Shown here piece after piece: positions 28,569 through 37,551 of a stretch of DNA of 64,000 nt (positions within the stretch are counted from its first letter, which is position 1; each line of letters starts with the position of its first letter). The translations under genes were made by a program, and so were the position numbers. The stretch is from Haemophilus parahaemolyticus (lineage in GTDB: Bacteria > Pseudomonadota > Gammaproteobacteria > Enterobacterales > Pasteurellaceae): positions 737,939 through 801,938 of the forward strand of contig NZ_MUXY01000001.1 in NCBI RefSeq assembly GCF_002015035.1, given 5' to 3'. The notes under the pieces are model-generated. The model was not told the DNA's origin. It worked only from the letters and a program-made list of their open reading frames with translations, and made no database searches.

Positions 28569-29978
28569 TTACTTACGTTTCGCAAACCACTCGCGGAAGC
28601 TTTCGCCTTCAGGGGTTGGTAAATCACGTGCTTTTGTCCATTCACCTAATGCACCTGCTTGAATTGGCGCTTTACCATTGCGGATCAGTTTACCCATCAA
28701 TTTGGCACCCACTTTCACACTGGCATTCCACACGGCTGGGTGTGAGTTAGCAAAGGTGAAGCCTTTAATTTCAATTTGTTCAAGTTTCGGTGTGCGACCT
28801 TCTTCCACTAATTTCTCACGGTGTTTTAAGATAAGTTGTGCCAGTGGAATTTTTACAGGACAAACGCTATTACACGCATTACAAAGCGAACAAGCATAAG
28901 GTAACTCTTTAAATTCATCATAACCACCAAGTAACGGAGATATTACCGCTCCGATTGGTCCTGGATAGATTGAACCATAGCCGTGACCGCCGATTTGGCG
29001 ATACGCAGGGCATGTATTCAAGCACGCTCCACAACGGATACAACGTAAAACTTCTTCAAATTCGCTTTCTAAAATTTTTGAACGACCGTTATCAACAATC
29101 ACTAAGTGAAAATCTTCAGGGCCATCAACTTCACCTTCTAAGCGAGGGCCAGTTAACCAAGTGTTATATGCTGTTAATTTTGCACCTACCGCACTACGGC
29201 AAAGCATGGTGATTAACACGTCCACTTCTTTGAACGTTGGGGCAATACGCTCCATCCCCATTACTGCGATATGTGTTTTTGGCACTGTGGTGGCTAAACG
29301 TAAGTTACCTTCATTCGTTACCAAGCAGACAGAACCTGTTTCTGGCACAGCAAAGTTACAACCTGAAATCCCAATATCGGCTTCTAAAAAATCTTTGCGT
29401 AAAGTTTTACGCACAAAAGCGTTCATCTCTTCTGGTTGTTCACTGCCTTCATAGCCTAAAACTTCATGCAATTCTTTGCGAATACGGTGACGATCTTTGT
29501 GGATTGCAGGTACAACGATATGCGATGGTTTATCACCCACGATTTGTAGTAAGTATTCGCCCAAGTCGGTTTCCACCACTTTGATGCCTTCTGCTTCTAA
29601 AACGTGGTTCATCCCGATTTCTTCAGTCACCATTGATTTTGATTTCACAATGGTTTTCGCCTTTTTTTCTAATGCAACTTGGCGAATATAAGCGGTCGCT
29701 TCTTCTGCGGTTTCTGCAAAAAAAACTTTCCCACCATTTTGAGTCACTTTTTCGCTTAATTGGTAAAGGTATGCGTCTAAGTTCGCTAAAACATGGTTAC
29801 GGAATTGTTTAGAAAGCTCTCGCCACTCTTCCCAGTTGCCTAATTCGTCCACCATTTTTTGGCGGTTTGCACCGATAGTTTCTTGTGCTTTTACTACCGC
29901 TTTACGCATAATTTCGTTATTAACTTGTTGTTCCACACGTTGTTTAAACGGCAAGTGACTGGTTTGTAAATGTGACAT
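28569..29978 (-). CDS. lutB: Lactate utilization iron-sulfur protein LutB
   Basis: The 469-residue cytoplasmic protein carries an N-terminal DUF162 domain (TAEEATAYIRQVALEKKAKTI) and two 4Fe-4S motifs in the C-terminal half, CIRCGACLNTCPAYRQ and CSLCNACNSVCPVKI, followed by the DUF3390 tail. LutB is the electron-transfer subunit of the L-lactate oxidising LutABC complex. It starts one base after lutA stops, so the pair is co-translated. L-lactate permease lies just upstream in the same direction. Confidence 0.95.
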   Translation of the reverse strand: MSHLQTSHLPFKQRVEQQVNNEIMRKAVVKAQETIGANRQKMVDELGNWEEWRELSKQFRNHVLANLDAYLYQLSEKVTQNGGKVFFAETAEEATAYIRQVALEKKAKTIVKSKSMVTEEIGMNHVLEAEGIKVVETDLGEYLLQIVGDKPSHIVVPAIHKDRHRIRKELHEVLGYEGSEQPEEMNAFVRKTLRKDFLEADIGISGCNFAVPETGSVCLVTNEGNLRLATTVPKTHIAVMGMERIAPTFKEVDVLITMLCRSAVGAKLTAYNTWLTGPRLEGEVDGPEDFHLVIVDNGRSKILESEFEEVLRCIRCGACLNTCPAYRQIGGHGYGSIYPGPIGAVISPLLGGYDEFKELPYACSLCNACNSVCPVKIPLAQLILKHREKLVEEGRTPKLEQIEIKGFTFANSHPAVWNASVKVGAKLMGKLIRNGKAPIQAGALGEWTKARDLPTPEGESFREWFAKRK

Positions 29979-29979
29979 C

Positions 29980-30717
29980 TTACGCTTCTCCCTCTTCTTG
30001 CATTAGCACTTCTGCGATATGCATTACTTTTACGTTTTTACCTTCACGACTTAAACGACCTGCAATGTTCATTAAGCAGCTGACATCTGCACCGACTAAA
30101 TAGTCTGGCGCTACTTCTGAGATATTCACGACTTTTTCTGTTACCATTTCACCTGAAATCTCTGCCATTTTTACCGAGAATGTGCCGCCGAAACCGCAGC
30201 AAGTTTGTTGGTTGTGAATTGGCATTAACTCTAACCCTTTTACATTTTGAAGCAGGGTTAATGGCTCATTCACCACGCCTAATTTACGCGTTAAGCTGCA
30301 AGATGGGTGATAAACGGCTTTGCCTGTTAAGCGTGCCCCCACGTTGGTTTTGCCTAAAACATTCACAATAAAAGCGGTTAAATCGTGGAAACGATTTGCA
30401 ACTTTTTCTGCACGTTTTGCCCATTCAGGTTCACCAAAACGAGTGAAATATTCTGAGTAGTTTTTGATTGCATATACGCAAGAACCCGCAGGGGCTACAA
30501 TTGGATAATCATTCACTTCAAAAGTTTCAACTAATTTTTTCATTCCTGCTACGGCATCCTTTGCATATCCGCTGTTAATTGCAGGTTGTCCACAACATCC
30601 TTGTTTTTCAAGGAAAATAACATTACATCCAAGTTTTTCGAGTAATAACACGCTGTTTTTCGCCACATTACTTTTCACAATGTCGGCGATACAGGTTACA
30701 TAAAAATTCACGTTCAT
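29980..30717 (-). CDS. lutA: Lactate utilization protein LutA (cysteine-rich CCG domain)
   Basis: LutA is the CCG-domain subunit of the LutABC lactate oxidase. The start is taken at MNVNFYVTC, preceded by GGTGGG at a seven-base distance; a GTG four codons earlier would overlap this ribosome site. The 245-residue protein has two CCG motifs, EKQGCCGQPAINSG (about residue 42) and QQTCCGFGGTFS (about residue 180), that bind a non-cubane iron-sulfur cluster in the family. It is the first gene of lutABC. Confidence 0.93.
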   Translation of the reverse strand: MNVNFYVTCIADIVKSNVAKNSVLLLEKLGCNVIFLEKQGCCGQPAINSGYAKDAVAGMKKLVETFEVNDYPIVAPAGSCVYAIKNYSEYFTRFGEPEWAKRAEKVANRFHDLTAFIVNVLGKTNVGARLTGKAVYHPSCSLTRKLGVVNEPLTLLQNVKGLELMPIHNQQTCCGFGGTFSVKMAEISGEMVTEKVVNISEVAPDYLVGADVSCLMNIAGRLSREGKNVKVMHIAEVLMQEEGEA

Positions 30718-30777
30718 TTGAATTCCCACCTAATAAATAAAAATAAGAAATAATCGTATTTAGAAAGCCATAAATGA

Positions 30778-30803
30778 CAAAAGGAAGCAAATGCTTCCTT
30801 TTG
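30778..30803 (-). terminator. Hairpin terminator in the lctP-lutA gap, first
   Basis: AAAAGGAAGC and GCTTCCTTTT form a perfect 10-bp stem with a loop of AAAT (plus strand) and a T-rich exit on both sides. It would stop lctP readthrough into lutABC. Confidence 0.65.
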
Positions 30804-30812
30804 ATTTCTGGG

Positions 30813-30886
30813 GTAGGTGTGTGAATTGAAAATCCACGCATAAATTTTACTTCTGCGTGCGTGAATCAAAGGTTCACACACCTTAC
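30813..30886. repeat. Dispersed palindromic repeat, copy B (lctP-lutA gap)
   Basis: The segment begins GTAGGTGTGTGAA and ends GGTTCACACACCTTAC, so the two ends are inverted repeats, and it contains CCACGCA and TGCGTGCGTGAA inside. These parts match copy A at 18745-18806, although the internal spacers differ. Confidence 0.6.
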
Positions 30887-30931
30887 AAGCGGTTATATTT
30901 TACAAAACGTTTGCAGATTTCGACCGCTTGT
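30885..30931 (-). terminator. Paired uptake-sequence terminator of lctP
   Basis: ACAAGCGGT and ACCGCTTGT at the two ends, with TACAAAACG and TTTGCA between them, form a long stem 6 bases after the lctP stop. The arms are Apl-type DNA uptake sequences in opposite orientation. Confidence 0.6.
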
Positions 30932-30936
30932 TTTCG

Positions 30937-32541
30937 TTATATATTAAAGAATAACGGGATAATTGTTAATGCTACCACTGCAGCAATGACACCATAGATA
31001 AACATTGGTACGACGGTTTTCTTAATGATTGCACCTTCTTGGTTTTCGATGCCTAATACAGAGTTTACCGCTACAATGTTATTGATACATACCATATTAC
31101 CCATCGCACCACCAACAGATTGTAATGCAAGAACCAATGTTGCTGAAATACCGGTTATTTCTGCTGTCGATAATTGTACACTACCGAATGTTAAGTTCGA
31201 AACGGTATTTGAACCTGAGAAGAATGCACCCACTGCACCTAAATATGATGCGAAGATTGTCCAATATTCCCCTGTTGCGTGAGCAAAGCTACGACCGATG
31301 ATTTTCACCATTGACTCATCGCCACCCACTAACATTAAGTTCACCATAATTAACGCACCGATTAGAGCGATGAATGGGTTACGAACTTGTTTTAAGCTGC
31401 TTGAGAAAATACCTTTCACATTGCTTGCAGACATTGAGAACACAGGAATTGCAATTAATACTGTGATTACAAATGGAATCAACGCTGGTACATAAAGCAA
31501 TTTATAGCTTGCATTCATACCTGTGCCGAAGATATTTTTCAGGCTGAAAATTAAACCTTCACTGATCTCAAAGTGACCTAATGAACCTAATTGCATACCG
31601 ACCCATTCAGTTGCATTGTTCATCATTGCTTTGAGTGGTAATTGTTTAACACGAGTTAAGATTAAGAAAACAATTAATAAACCTGTTGGTAACAATGCTT
31701 TTGCAACTTCCTTACCTGTTACGGCGGTATTATCTAAAGTATTTTCTACTTTCGCTAAACCAACGCCTTTATTTGCTAAGAAGATTGATAAGAACATACC
31801 GATTGCACCACCTACTAATGATGGGAATTCGTAGTTTACTTGAGCAAGTAAGAAATAAGGTACTACACAAGCTAATACGCTTAAGTAGATGAAAATGATA
31901 TTTTGACGAATTTCTTTCCAAGTTACGATAAAACTTAACGCAATCACAGGAATGACAAATGCCGCAATCGAGTGAATAGTTGCTGTCATAGAACCAATCT
32001 CTAAGATTTTATCTTCTGGAAGGTTCAATGGACCGAAACCGAACCATGTTGGTGTACCTACTGCACCAAATGAAACTGGCACTGAGTTCATAATTAACGC
32101 AAGAATCGCCACACGAATTGGGTTAAACCCTAAACCAACTAAGATTGGTGCTGCGATGGCTGCTGGGGTACCGAAGCCACTTGCCCCCTCAATCATAAAA
32201 GCAAACGCCCAACCGATAATCATCAACTGTGCTACAGGGTTTGGGTTAATGTTACCTAACCATTTACGCAGTGTGTTTGTTACGCCAGACACTTCCGAGA
32301 AGCGGTTAAAGAGAATCGCACCGAAAATAACCGTTACAGGCGTTAATACATCAACCACCGCTGATGCAATTTTTGCACTAATAATGGAAACATCAGTTGC
32401 AAAGAAGACCAAATGAATAATTAATACTACTGCTGCAATCCAAGGTAGAGCAACATAAGATGGAAGAGCATTACGTTTTACCATTAGGTAAATCAATAAT
32501 ACTATTGGGAAAATACTAAGAAATAGAGCCATAAGGTTCAC
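30937..32541 (-). CDS. lctP: L-lactate permease
   Basis: The 534-residue inner-membrane protein has about 12-14 hydrophobic spans and matches the lactate permease family (LctP/LldP). Conserved blocks include FMIEGASGFGTPAAIAAPILVGLGF (about residue 117), VPVSFGAVGTPTWFGFG and the C-terminal NMVCINNIVAVNSVLG. It imports L-lactate with protons. It is transcribed toward lutABC, but two hairpins and a palindromic repeat separate them, so lutABC probably has its own promoter or receives limited readthrough. A CRP-like site lies about 95 bases upstream of its start. Confidence 0.95.
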   Translation of the reverse strand: MNLMALFLSIFPIVLLIYLMVKRNALPSYVALPWIAAVVLIIHLVFFATDVSIISAKIASAVVDVLTPVTVIFGAILFNRFSEVSGVTNTLRKWLGNINPNPVAQLMIIGWAFAFMIEGASGFGTPAAIAAPILVGLGFNPIRVAILALIMNSVPVSFGAVGTPTWFGFGPLNLPEDKILEIGSMTATIHSIAAFVIPVIALSFIVTWKEIRQNIIFIYLSVLACVVPYFLLAQVNYEFPSLVGGAIGMFLSIFLANKGVGLAKVENTLDNTAVTGKEVAKALLPTGLLIVFLILTRVKQLPLKAMMNNATEWVGMQLGSLGHFEISEGLIFSLKNIFGTGMNASYKLLYVPALIPFVITVLIAIPVFSMSASNVKGIFSSSLKQVRNPFIALIGALIMVNLMLVGGDESMVKIIGRSFAHATGEYWTIFASYLGAVGAFFSGSNTVSNLTFGSVQLSTAEITGISATLVLALQSVGGAMGNMVCINNIVAVNSVLGIENQEGAIIKKTVVPMFIYGVIAAVVALTIIPLFFNI

Positions 32542-32635
32542 CTACAAAAAAGAAATATTTTTTTCTGATAGCAATTGCTAGTCGGGCTTGATTGTAAACA
32601 ACTTATTAAATAAAGATAGGATAATGTTACAGTTT

Positions 32636-32651
32636 TGTGAATTAGATCACG
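32636..32651 (-). promoter_or_regulatory. CRP-like site upstream of lctP
   Basis: TGTGA-N6-TCACG matches nine of ten core positions of the CRP consensus. It is 95 bases from the lctP start and over 220 bases from the start of the divergent methyltransferase gene, so lctP is the more likely target. Confidence 0.6.
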
Positions 32652-32709
32652 CTTTTTAAGTTTAATTGATTAAAAAATAGATGAACTATTTTCGAGATAA
32701 TCCAAAAGA

Positions 32710-32751
32710 GGTAGCGGTTTTTAGCCCAACTACCCAACTAAAGGCGTTTAG
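32710..32751. other. Possible structured RNA element in the lctP / MetE-like divergent gap
   Basis: In the 336-base gap between lctP and the MetE-like gene, GGTAG (32710-32714) pairs with CTACC (32730-32734). CTAAA (32738-32742) can pair either with TTTAG just after it (32747-32751) or with the TTTAG inside the first loop (about 32719-32723), which would make a pseudoknot. I do not recognise it as a known riboswitch class. The rest of the gap holds a CRP site near lctP and AT-rich promoter-like sequence. Confidence 0.3.
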
Positions 32752-32877
32752 CGTGCTTTTTAGTATAGATTTAAAATGAAAGTTATTTATAATAAAGAAA
32801 AGAAATTTTCAACTTGAATAAAGTGAAAGTTTGTTACAATTCTTATAACAGATTTAAATAATAACAAAGGATTTTTT

Positions 32878-34023
32878 ATGTCTCACCTTTTTCCCAATGC
32901 ACAACCTCGCACTTCTGCACCATTTCGTTTTGATATTGTTGGCAGTTTCTTACGCCCTGAAGCATTAAAACATGCTCGTCATCAATGCAGTTGTGGCGAT
33001 ATTTCTTGTGCAGATTTAACTCAGGTAGAAGATCATGAGATTGCAAAATTAGTTGAACAGCAAAAAGCGGTAGGTTTACACGCAATAAGCGACGGCGAAT
33101 TTCGCCGTACATTCTGGCACTTAGATTTCTTGAGTGCCCTTGATGGTGTAGAAGAAGTGGATGCTGAAAAATTCTCGGTACAATTCAAACACCACAATGT
33201 TCGCCCAAAAACGTTAAAAATTGTGGATAAAATCGACTTCTCTGAATCGCATCCATTTGTAGAGCACTTCCGTTCATTACAAAAATTAGCGGGCGAAACA
33301 GAAGTGAAATTAACTATTCCTTCGCCATCAATGTTGCATTTAATCACCAACGTGCGAGCAACTGACTACGTGGCAATCCCTCGTTATGAAAATAACAACC
33401 AACAATTATTAGACGATATTGCGGATGCGTATATCAAAGCGATGCACATTTTCTACGATCTTGGCTGTCGCAATCTTCAATTAGATGACACAAGCTGGGG
33501 CGAATTCTGTGCCGAAGATAAACGCGAAGCCTACCAAGCTCGCGGTTTTGATCTTGACCAAATCGCCAAAGATTACGTTTATATGGTCAATAAAATCATT
33601 GACGCAAAACCTGCTGATTTAGCCATTACAATGCACATTTGTCGTGGTAACTTCCGTTCAACGTGGTTCTCATCAGGTGGTTACGAACCTGTTGCAGAAA
33701 CGCTATTCGGCACTTGCCGTGTAGATGGTTTCTTCTTGGAATATGACAGCGATCGTTCAGGCGATTTCAAACCACTACGTTTTATTAAAGATCAGCAAGT
33801 GGTGCTTGGCTTAGTGACTTCCAAAAGCGGCGAATTAGAAAATCGCGATGAAATCATTGCCCGCATTAAAGAAGCAACGCAATATGTGGATATCAACCAA
33901 CTTTGCTTAAGCCCGCAATGTGGCTTTGCTTCCACCGAAGAAGGAAATATCTTGACCGAAGAACAACAATGGGCGAAACTTGCGTTTATTCGAGAGATTG
34001 CCCGCGACGTTTGGGGCGAATAA
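32878..34023 (+). CDS. Cobalamin-independent methionine synthase II family protein (MetE C-terminal-like)
   Basis: The 381-residue protein is a stand-alone homologue of the catalytic C-terminal barrel of MetE. The zinc-ligand motifs are present: MHICRGNFRSTW (His and Cys, about residue 250), FFLEYDSDRSG (Glu) and SPQCGFAST (Cys, about residue 345). Such short proteins (YxjG-like) transfer methyl groups to homocysteine, probably from a simpler methyl donor than folate triglutamate, but the donor is not shown here. An extra Cys-rich patch QCSCGDISC lies at residues 38-46. It is monocistronic, with its own terminator, and has an unusual leader region. Confidence 0.85.
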   Translation: MSHLFPNAQPRTSAPFRFDIVGSFLRPEALKHARHQCSCGDISCADLTQVEDHEIAKLVEQQKAVGLHAISDGEFRRTFWHLDFLSALDGVEEVDAEKFSVQFKHHNVRPKTLKIVDKIDFSESHPFVEHFRSLQKLAGETEVKLTIPSPSMLHLITNVRATDYVAIPRYENNNQQLLDDIADAYIKAMHIFYDLGCRNLQLDDTSWGEFCAEDKREAYQARGFDLDQIAKDYVYMVNKIIDAKPADLAITMHICRGNFRSTWFSSGGYEPVAETLFGTCRVDGFFLEYDSDRSGDFKPLRFIKDQQVVLGLVTSKSGELENRDEIIARIKEATQYVDINQLCLSPQCGFASTEEGNILTEEQQWAKLAFIREIARDVWGE

Positions 34024-34033
34024 TTTGTTCAAT

Positions 34034-34063
34034 GAAAACGCACTTCGGTGCGTTTTCTTTTTA
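34034..34063 (+). terminator. Terminator after the MetE-like gene
   Basis: GAAAACGCA and TGCGTTTTC pair around a CTTCGG loop and are followed by TTTTTAA. It ends only ten bases before hemW, so hemW relies on readthrough or a promoter inside the upstream gene. Confidence 0.85.
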
Positions 34064-34072
34064 AGGTCAATT

Positions 34073-35230
34073 ATGCAATTAACCCTCCCACCGCTTAGCT
34101 TATACATTCACATTCCTTGGTGCGTGCAAAAATGCCCTTATTGCGATTTCAACTCGCACGCACAAAAAGGCATCATTCCTGAAGCTGAATATATCGAACA
34201 CCTACTTGCAGATTTATCGCAAGATTTAACCGCTTACCGTGAAGCAATCGGCAACCGCAAAATCCATTCCATCTTTATCGGAGGCGGCACGCCAAGCCTT
34301 TTTTCTGCAGAAGGAATTGGGCATCTATTGTATAAAATTCAACAACAAATCCCGTTTGAAGAGGGCTTAGAAATTACACTTGAAGCCAATCCAGGCACAG
34401 CCGAAGCTGAGCGTTTTATTGGCTATGCCAAAGCAGGCGTAACGCGTATTTCAATGGGAGTTCAGAGCTTTGAGCCAGAAAAACTGCTCAAACTTGGTCG
34501 AATTCACGATAGCCAAGAGGCAAAACAAGCGGTCAAATTTGCACAAAACGCTGCAAATGCAGGGTTAAAAAGTTTTAACATCGACTTAATGCACGGTTTA
34601 CCTAACCAATCGGTTCAACAAGCGTTGGAAGATTTGAAGCAAGGAATTGCGTTAAACCCACCGCATCTTTCTTGGTATCAGCTGACCATCGAGCCTAATA
34701 CGATGTTCTATTACCGCCAACCAACTTTGCCCGACGATGATGAATTGTGGGATATTTTTGAGCAAGGACATCAACTTTTAACTGAAGCAGGCTACGAGCA
34801 GTATGAAACCTCCGCTTATGCGAAAAAAGGCTTTCAATGCCAACATAATTTAAACTATTGGCGTTTTGGCGATTACCTAGCGATTGGCTGCGGTGCTCAT
34901 GGTAAAATTAGTTACCCAACGGGCGAAATTTACCGCTTCAGCAAAACCAAACACCCGAAAGGCTATATGCGAGGCGAATACCGTTATTCGCAAGAGCAGA
35001 TTGCTCCAGAAGATCGCCCATTCGAGTTCTTTATGAACCGATTCCGTTTGCTTGAGGCTGTACCTAAAGCGGAATTTGAGCAATACACGGGGTTGTCTGC
35101 TGAGCTGGTTAAACCTAAAATGGATTGGGCATTAAGTCAAAATTACATTACCGAAACAGCAACTCACTGGCAAATTACTCAGCACGGTAAGTTATTCTTA
35201 AATGAACTGCTGGAGAAGTTTTTGGATTAA
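34073..35230 (+). CDS. hemW: Radical SAM heme chaperone HemW
   Basis: The 385-residue protein starts at MQLTLPPLSLYIHIPWC, preceded by AAGGTCA; longer upstream frames cross the previous terminator. It has the radical-SAM motif CVQKCPYC (CX3CX2C, about residues 19-26), the GGGTPSLFS block (about 70) and the C-terminal HemN domain. HemW inserts heme into respiratory proteins rather than acting as coproporphyrinogen oxidase. The paired uptake-sequence hairpin downstream ends its transcript. Confidence 0.93.
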   Translation: MQLTLPPLSLYIHIPWCVQKCPYCDFNSHAQKGIIPEAEYIEHLLADLSQDLTAYREAIGNRKIHSIFIGGGTPSLFSAEGIGHLLYKIQQQIPFEEGLEITLEANPGTAEAERFIGYAKAGVTRISMGVQSFEPEKLLKLGRIHDSQEAKQAVKFAQNAANAGLKSFNIDLMHGLPNQSVQQALEDLKQGIALNPPHLSWYQLTIEPNTMFYYRQPTLPDDDELWDIFEQGHQLLTEAGYEQYETSAYAKKGFQCQHNLNYWRFGDYLAIGCGAHGKISYPTGEIYRFSKTKHPKGYMRGEYRYSQEQIAPEDRPFEFFMNRFRLLEAVPKAEFEQYTGLSAELVKPKMDWALSQNYITETATHWQITQHGKLFLNELLEKFLD

Positions 35231-35252
35231 TTGACAAAAAATTTAAGAAAAT

Positions 35253-35285
35253 AACCGCTTGTGATAAGATACAAGCGGTTTATTT
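35253..35285 (+). terminator. Paired uptake-sequence terminator of hemW
   Basis: AACCGCTTGT and ACAAGCGGTT form a perfect 10-bp stem around GATAAGAT, followed by TATTTAT. The stem arms are Apl-type DNA uptake sequences in opposite orientation. Confidence 0.75.
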
Positions 35286-35371
35286 ATGGCTGGAATTTAC
35301 AAATATCTACTTAGCTTCCTTCTTTGCCTAAAGCGTTTTTTACAGAAGGGAGTGATACGGAACTCAAAAAA

Positions 35372-35842
35372 ATGAACACACTACAAGCAGGCGATTTAGC
35401 GCCACAATTTACTCTTCTTAATCAAAACGAACAGTCTGTTTCTCTTGCTCAGTTTGCGGGCAAAAAAGTCCTTGTTTATTTTTATCCTAAAGCCCTTACT
35501 CCAGGTTGTACTACTCAGGCTTGCGGATTGCGTGATAGTCATACGGAACTTTCTAAATTGAATGTAGAAGTGCTCGGCATTAGCCCCGATCTTCCCAAAA
35601 AATTGACTCAATTTATCGAGAAAAAAGAGCTGAATTTTACTTTACTTTCCGATCCTGATCACCAAGTTGCTGAGGCTTTTGGCGTATGGGGTGAGAAAAA
35701 ATTTATGGGCAAAATCTATGATGGTATCCACCGCATTAGCTTTTTAGTAAACGAACAAGGCGTAATTGAAAAAGTGTTCGATAAATTCAAAACCAGCGAA
35801 CACCACCAAATTGTGGTCGATTACCTAAAAGGAGCAAAATAA
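35372..35842 (+). CDS. bcp: Thioredoxin-dependent thiol peroxidase, Bcp type
   Basis: This peroxiredoxin reduces hydrogen peroxide and organic peroxides with electrons from thioredoxin. The start at [13 protein letters not shown] gives 156 residues, the same length as E. coli Bcp; an upstream TTG would add 16 atypical residues. The catalytic motif [13 protein letters not shown] carries the peroxidatic Cys (about 46) and the resolving Cys five residues later. The stop overlaps the gmhB start (TAATG), so the two genes are translationally coupled. Confidence 0.93.
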   Translation: MNTLQAGDLAPQFTLLNQNEQSVSLAQFAGKKVLVYFYPKALTPGCTTQACGLRDSHTELSKLNVEVLGISPDLPKKLTQFIEKKELNFTLLSDPDHQVAEAFGVWGEKKFMGKIYDGIHRISFLVNEQGVIEKVFDKFKTSEHHQIVVDYLKGAK

Positions 35843-36390
35843 TGGCACATAAAGCGATTTTTCTCGACCGCGACGGCACAATCAATATCGACCACGGTTA
35901 TGTACATAAAATCGATGATTTTCAATTTATTGAAGGTGTGGGCAAAGCGTTAAAACAATTGCAAGATAAAGGTTATTTACTCGTGTTAGTGACTAACCAA
36001 TCGGGCATTGCCCGCGGTTATTTCACTGAAGAACAATTTACCCAATTGACAGAATGGATGGATTGGTCATTAGACGAAGATTATGGCGTGGTACTAGATG
36101 GCATTTATTACTGCCCACATCACCCAGAGGGTAAAGGCGAATATCGTGAAGATTGCAATTGCCGTAAACCGAAAGCGGGAATGTTCTTACAGGCGATTAA
36201 AGATTTAAATATTGATCCTGAAAAATCTTATATGGTGGGCGATAAATTAGAAGATCTGCTCGCTGCTGAAAATGCGGGCGTAAAAACAAAAGTACTGGTA
36301 AAAACAGGCAAAGAGATCACCGAAGCCGGGTACGAAAAAGCCGATTTAGTGCTTGATAGTTTGGTGGATTTAGTCAGGTTTGTGAAATAA
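35842..36390 (+). CDS. gmhB: D-glycero-beta-D-manno-heptose 1,7-bisphosphate 7-phosphatase
   Basis: GmhB removes the 7-phosphate in the ADP-heptose pathway for the LPS inner core. The 182-residue HAD phosphatase shows DRDGTIN (residues 9-15), the [10 protein letters not shown] block (about 51), the zinc-binding loop with CPHHPEG and CNCRKP (about 92-110), and [14 protein letters not shown] (about 133). It shares one base with the bcp stop codon. Confidence 0.95.
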   Translation: MAHKAIFLDRDGTINIDHGYVHKIDDFQFIEGVGKALKQLQDKGYLLVLVTNQSGIARGYFTEEQFTQLTEWMDWSLDEDYGVVLDGIYYCPHHPEGKGEYREDCNCRKPKAGMFLQAIKDLNIDPEKSYMVGDKLEDLLAAENAGVKTKVLVKTGKEITEAGYEKADLVLDSLVDLVRFVK

Positions 36391-36392
36391 CC

Positions 36393-36442
36393 ACAAGCGG
36401 TAAGATTTACAAAATAATTTGCAGATCTTGCCGCTTGTGTTT
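36393..36442 (+). terminator. Paired uptake-sequence terminator of gmhB
   Basis: ACAAGCGGTAAGAT and ATCTTGCCGCTTGT form a 14-bp stem with one mismatch, followed by GTTTTGTT. The arms carry Apl-type uptake cores in opposite orientation. Confidence 0.7.
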
Positions 36443-36508
36443 TGTTGCTTATTTATCTGCTATGTTATTTAACTTCAAGTAGTGATGTTTTATATAATGT
36501 TCTCAAAA

Positions 36509-37456
36509 CTAGCAACAAAATAAATGACGGCATTCATCCAACTGTGCTTTAGTTAAACTAAACACGCCCAAACCGCCTTGTTTAAATTCAATCCAATTAA
36601 ATGGTACGGTGGAATATTGTGCGATTAAGTGAATCATACTATTGCCAACTTCACAAATTAACGTGCCATCTTCCGATAAATAATCAGAAGCCTCGGCTAA
36701 AATACGTTTAGTAATATCCAACCCATCTTCGCCTGAACCAAGTGCTAATTCTGGCTCAAAATGGAACTCTTCTGGCATATCATCTAAATCTTCCTGATCC
36801 ACATAAGGGGGGTTGGTCACAATTAGATCGTATTTGTCTTTCGGAATATCATTAAAAAGGTCCGAACTAATTGGGAACACACGATCTGATAATTGATAAC
36901 GATCAATATTAAGCTGAGCCACATCTAACGCATCAAGCGATAAATCTACCGCATCAACCTCCGCTTCTGGGAACGTTTCTGCACAAGCGATTGCTATACA
37001 ACCGCTACCAGTACAAAGATCTAGAATACGTTTGGGGTTATGGTTAATAAAGCCTGCAAATTGGTCACGAATAAGTTCACCAATTGGTGAGCGAGGTACA
37101 ATCACGCGTTCATCGACATAAAATTCTAAGCCACAGAACCACGCGGAGTTGGTTAAATAAGCGACAGGCTTACGCGTACCTAAACGAGCTTGAATAAGCT
37201 CAACTACACGCATTTTTTCTACATCGGTTAAGCGTGACGCGTACATTGCTTCGGGCACATCTGCGGGCAAGTATAGTGCACTCAAAACAAGCTGCTGTGC
37301 TTCTTGCCAACCGTTCTCATAGCCGTGTCCGTAATAAAGATCAGAAGCATTAAAATAGCTATACGCCCAACGCATCATATCTTGAATGGTTTTTAAATCT
37401 TGCAATGCACTTGAAGCAGAAATCTCTTCAAGCAACTCTAAATTGTGTTGATACAT
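36509..37456 (-). CDS. prmB: Ribosomal protein uL3 N5-glutamine methyltransferase
   Basis: PrmB methylates a glutamine of ribosomal protein L3. The 315-residue protein has the N-terminal helical domain of the HemK family, the SAM-binding motif [16 protein letters not shown] (about residue 140) and the catalytic [10 protein letters not shown] motif (about residue 207). It is divergent from smrB, as in E. coli (yfcB/yfcN), with 95 bases between the starts. Confidence 0.93.
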   Translation of the reverse strand: MYQHNLELLEEISASSALQDLKTIQDMMRWAYSYFNASDLYYGHGYENGWQEAQQLVLSALYLPADVPEAMYASRLTDVEKMRVVELIQARLGTRKPVAYLTNSAWFCGLEFYVDERVIVPRSPIGELIRDQFAGFINHNPKRILDLCTGSGCIAIACAETFPEAEVDAVDLSLDALDVAQLNIDRYQLSDRVFPISSDLFNDIPKDKYDLIVTNPPYVDQEDLDDMPEEFHFEPELALGSGEDGLDITKRILAEASDYLSEDGTLICEVGNSMIHLIAQYSTVPFNWIEFKQGGLGVFSLTKAQLDECRHLFCC

Positions 37457-37551
37457 ACTATCCCCTTAAAAATAACGGGCATTATCCCTTTTTAGCTTGG
37501 ATGTATCAACTTTTTTATTGTGCTAAAATAGCCCCAAACAAGGAGAAAATA

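Noticed and set aside
29237-29584. 115-codon open frame on the plus strand
   Set aside because: It is antisense to lutB, which has both ferredoxin motifs intact.
32701-32760. Known riboswitch (preQ1-I or SAM-II type)
   Set aside because: The A-rich tail and loop lengths of preQ1-I and the conserved core of SAM-II do not match. Kept only as an unexplained structured element.
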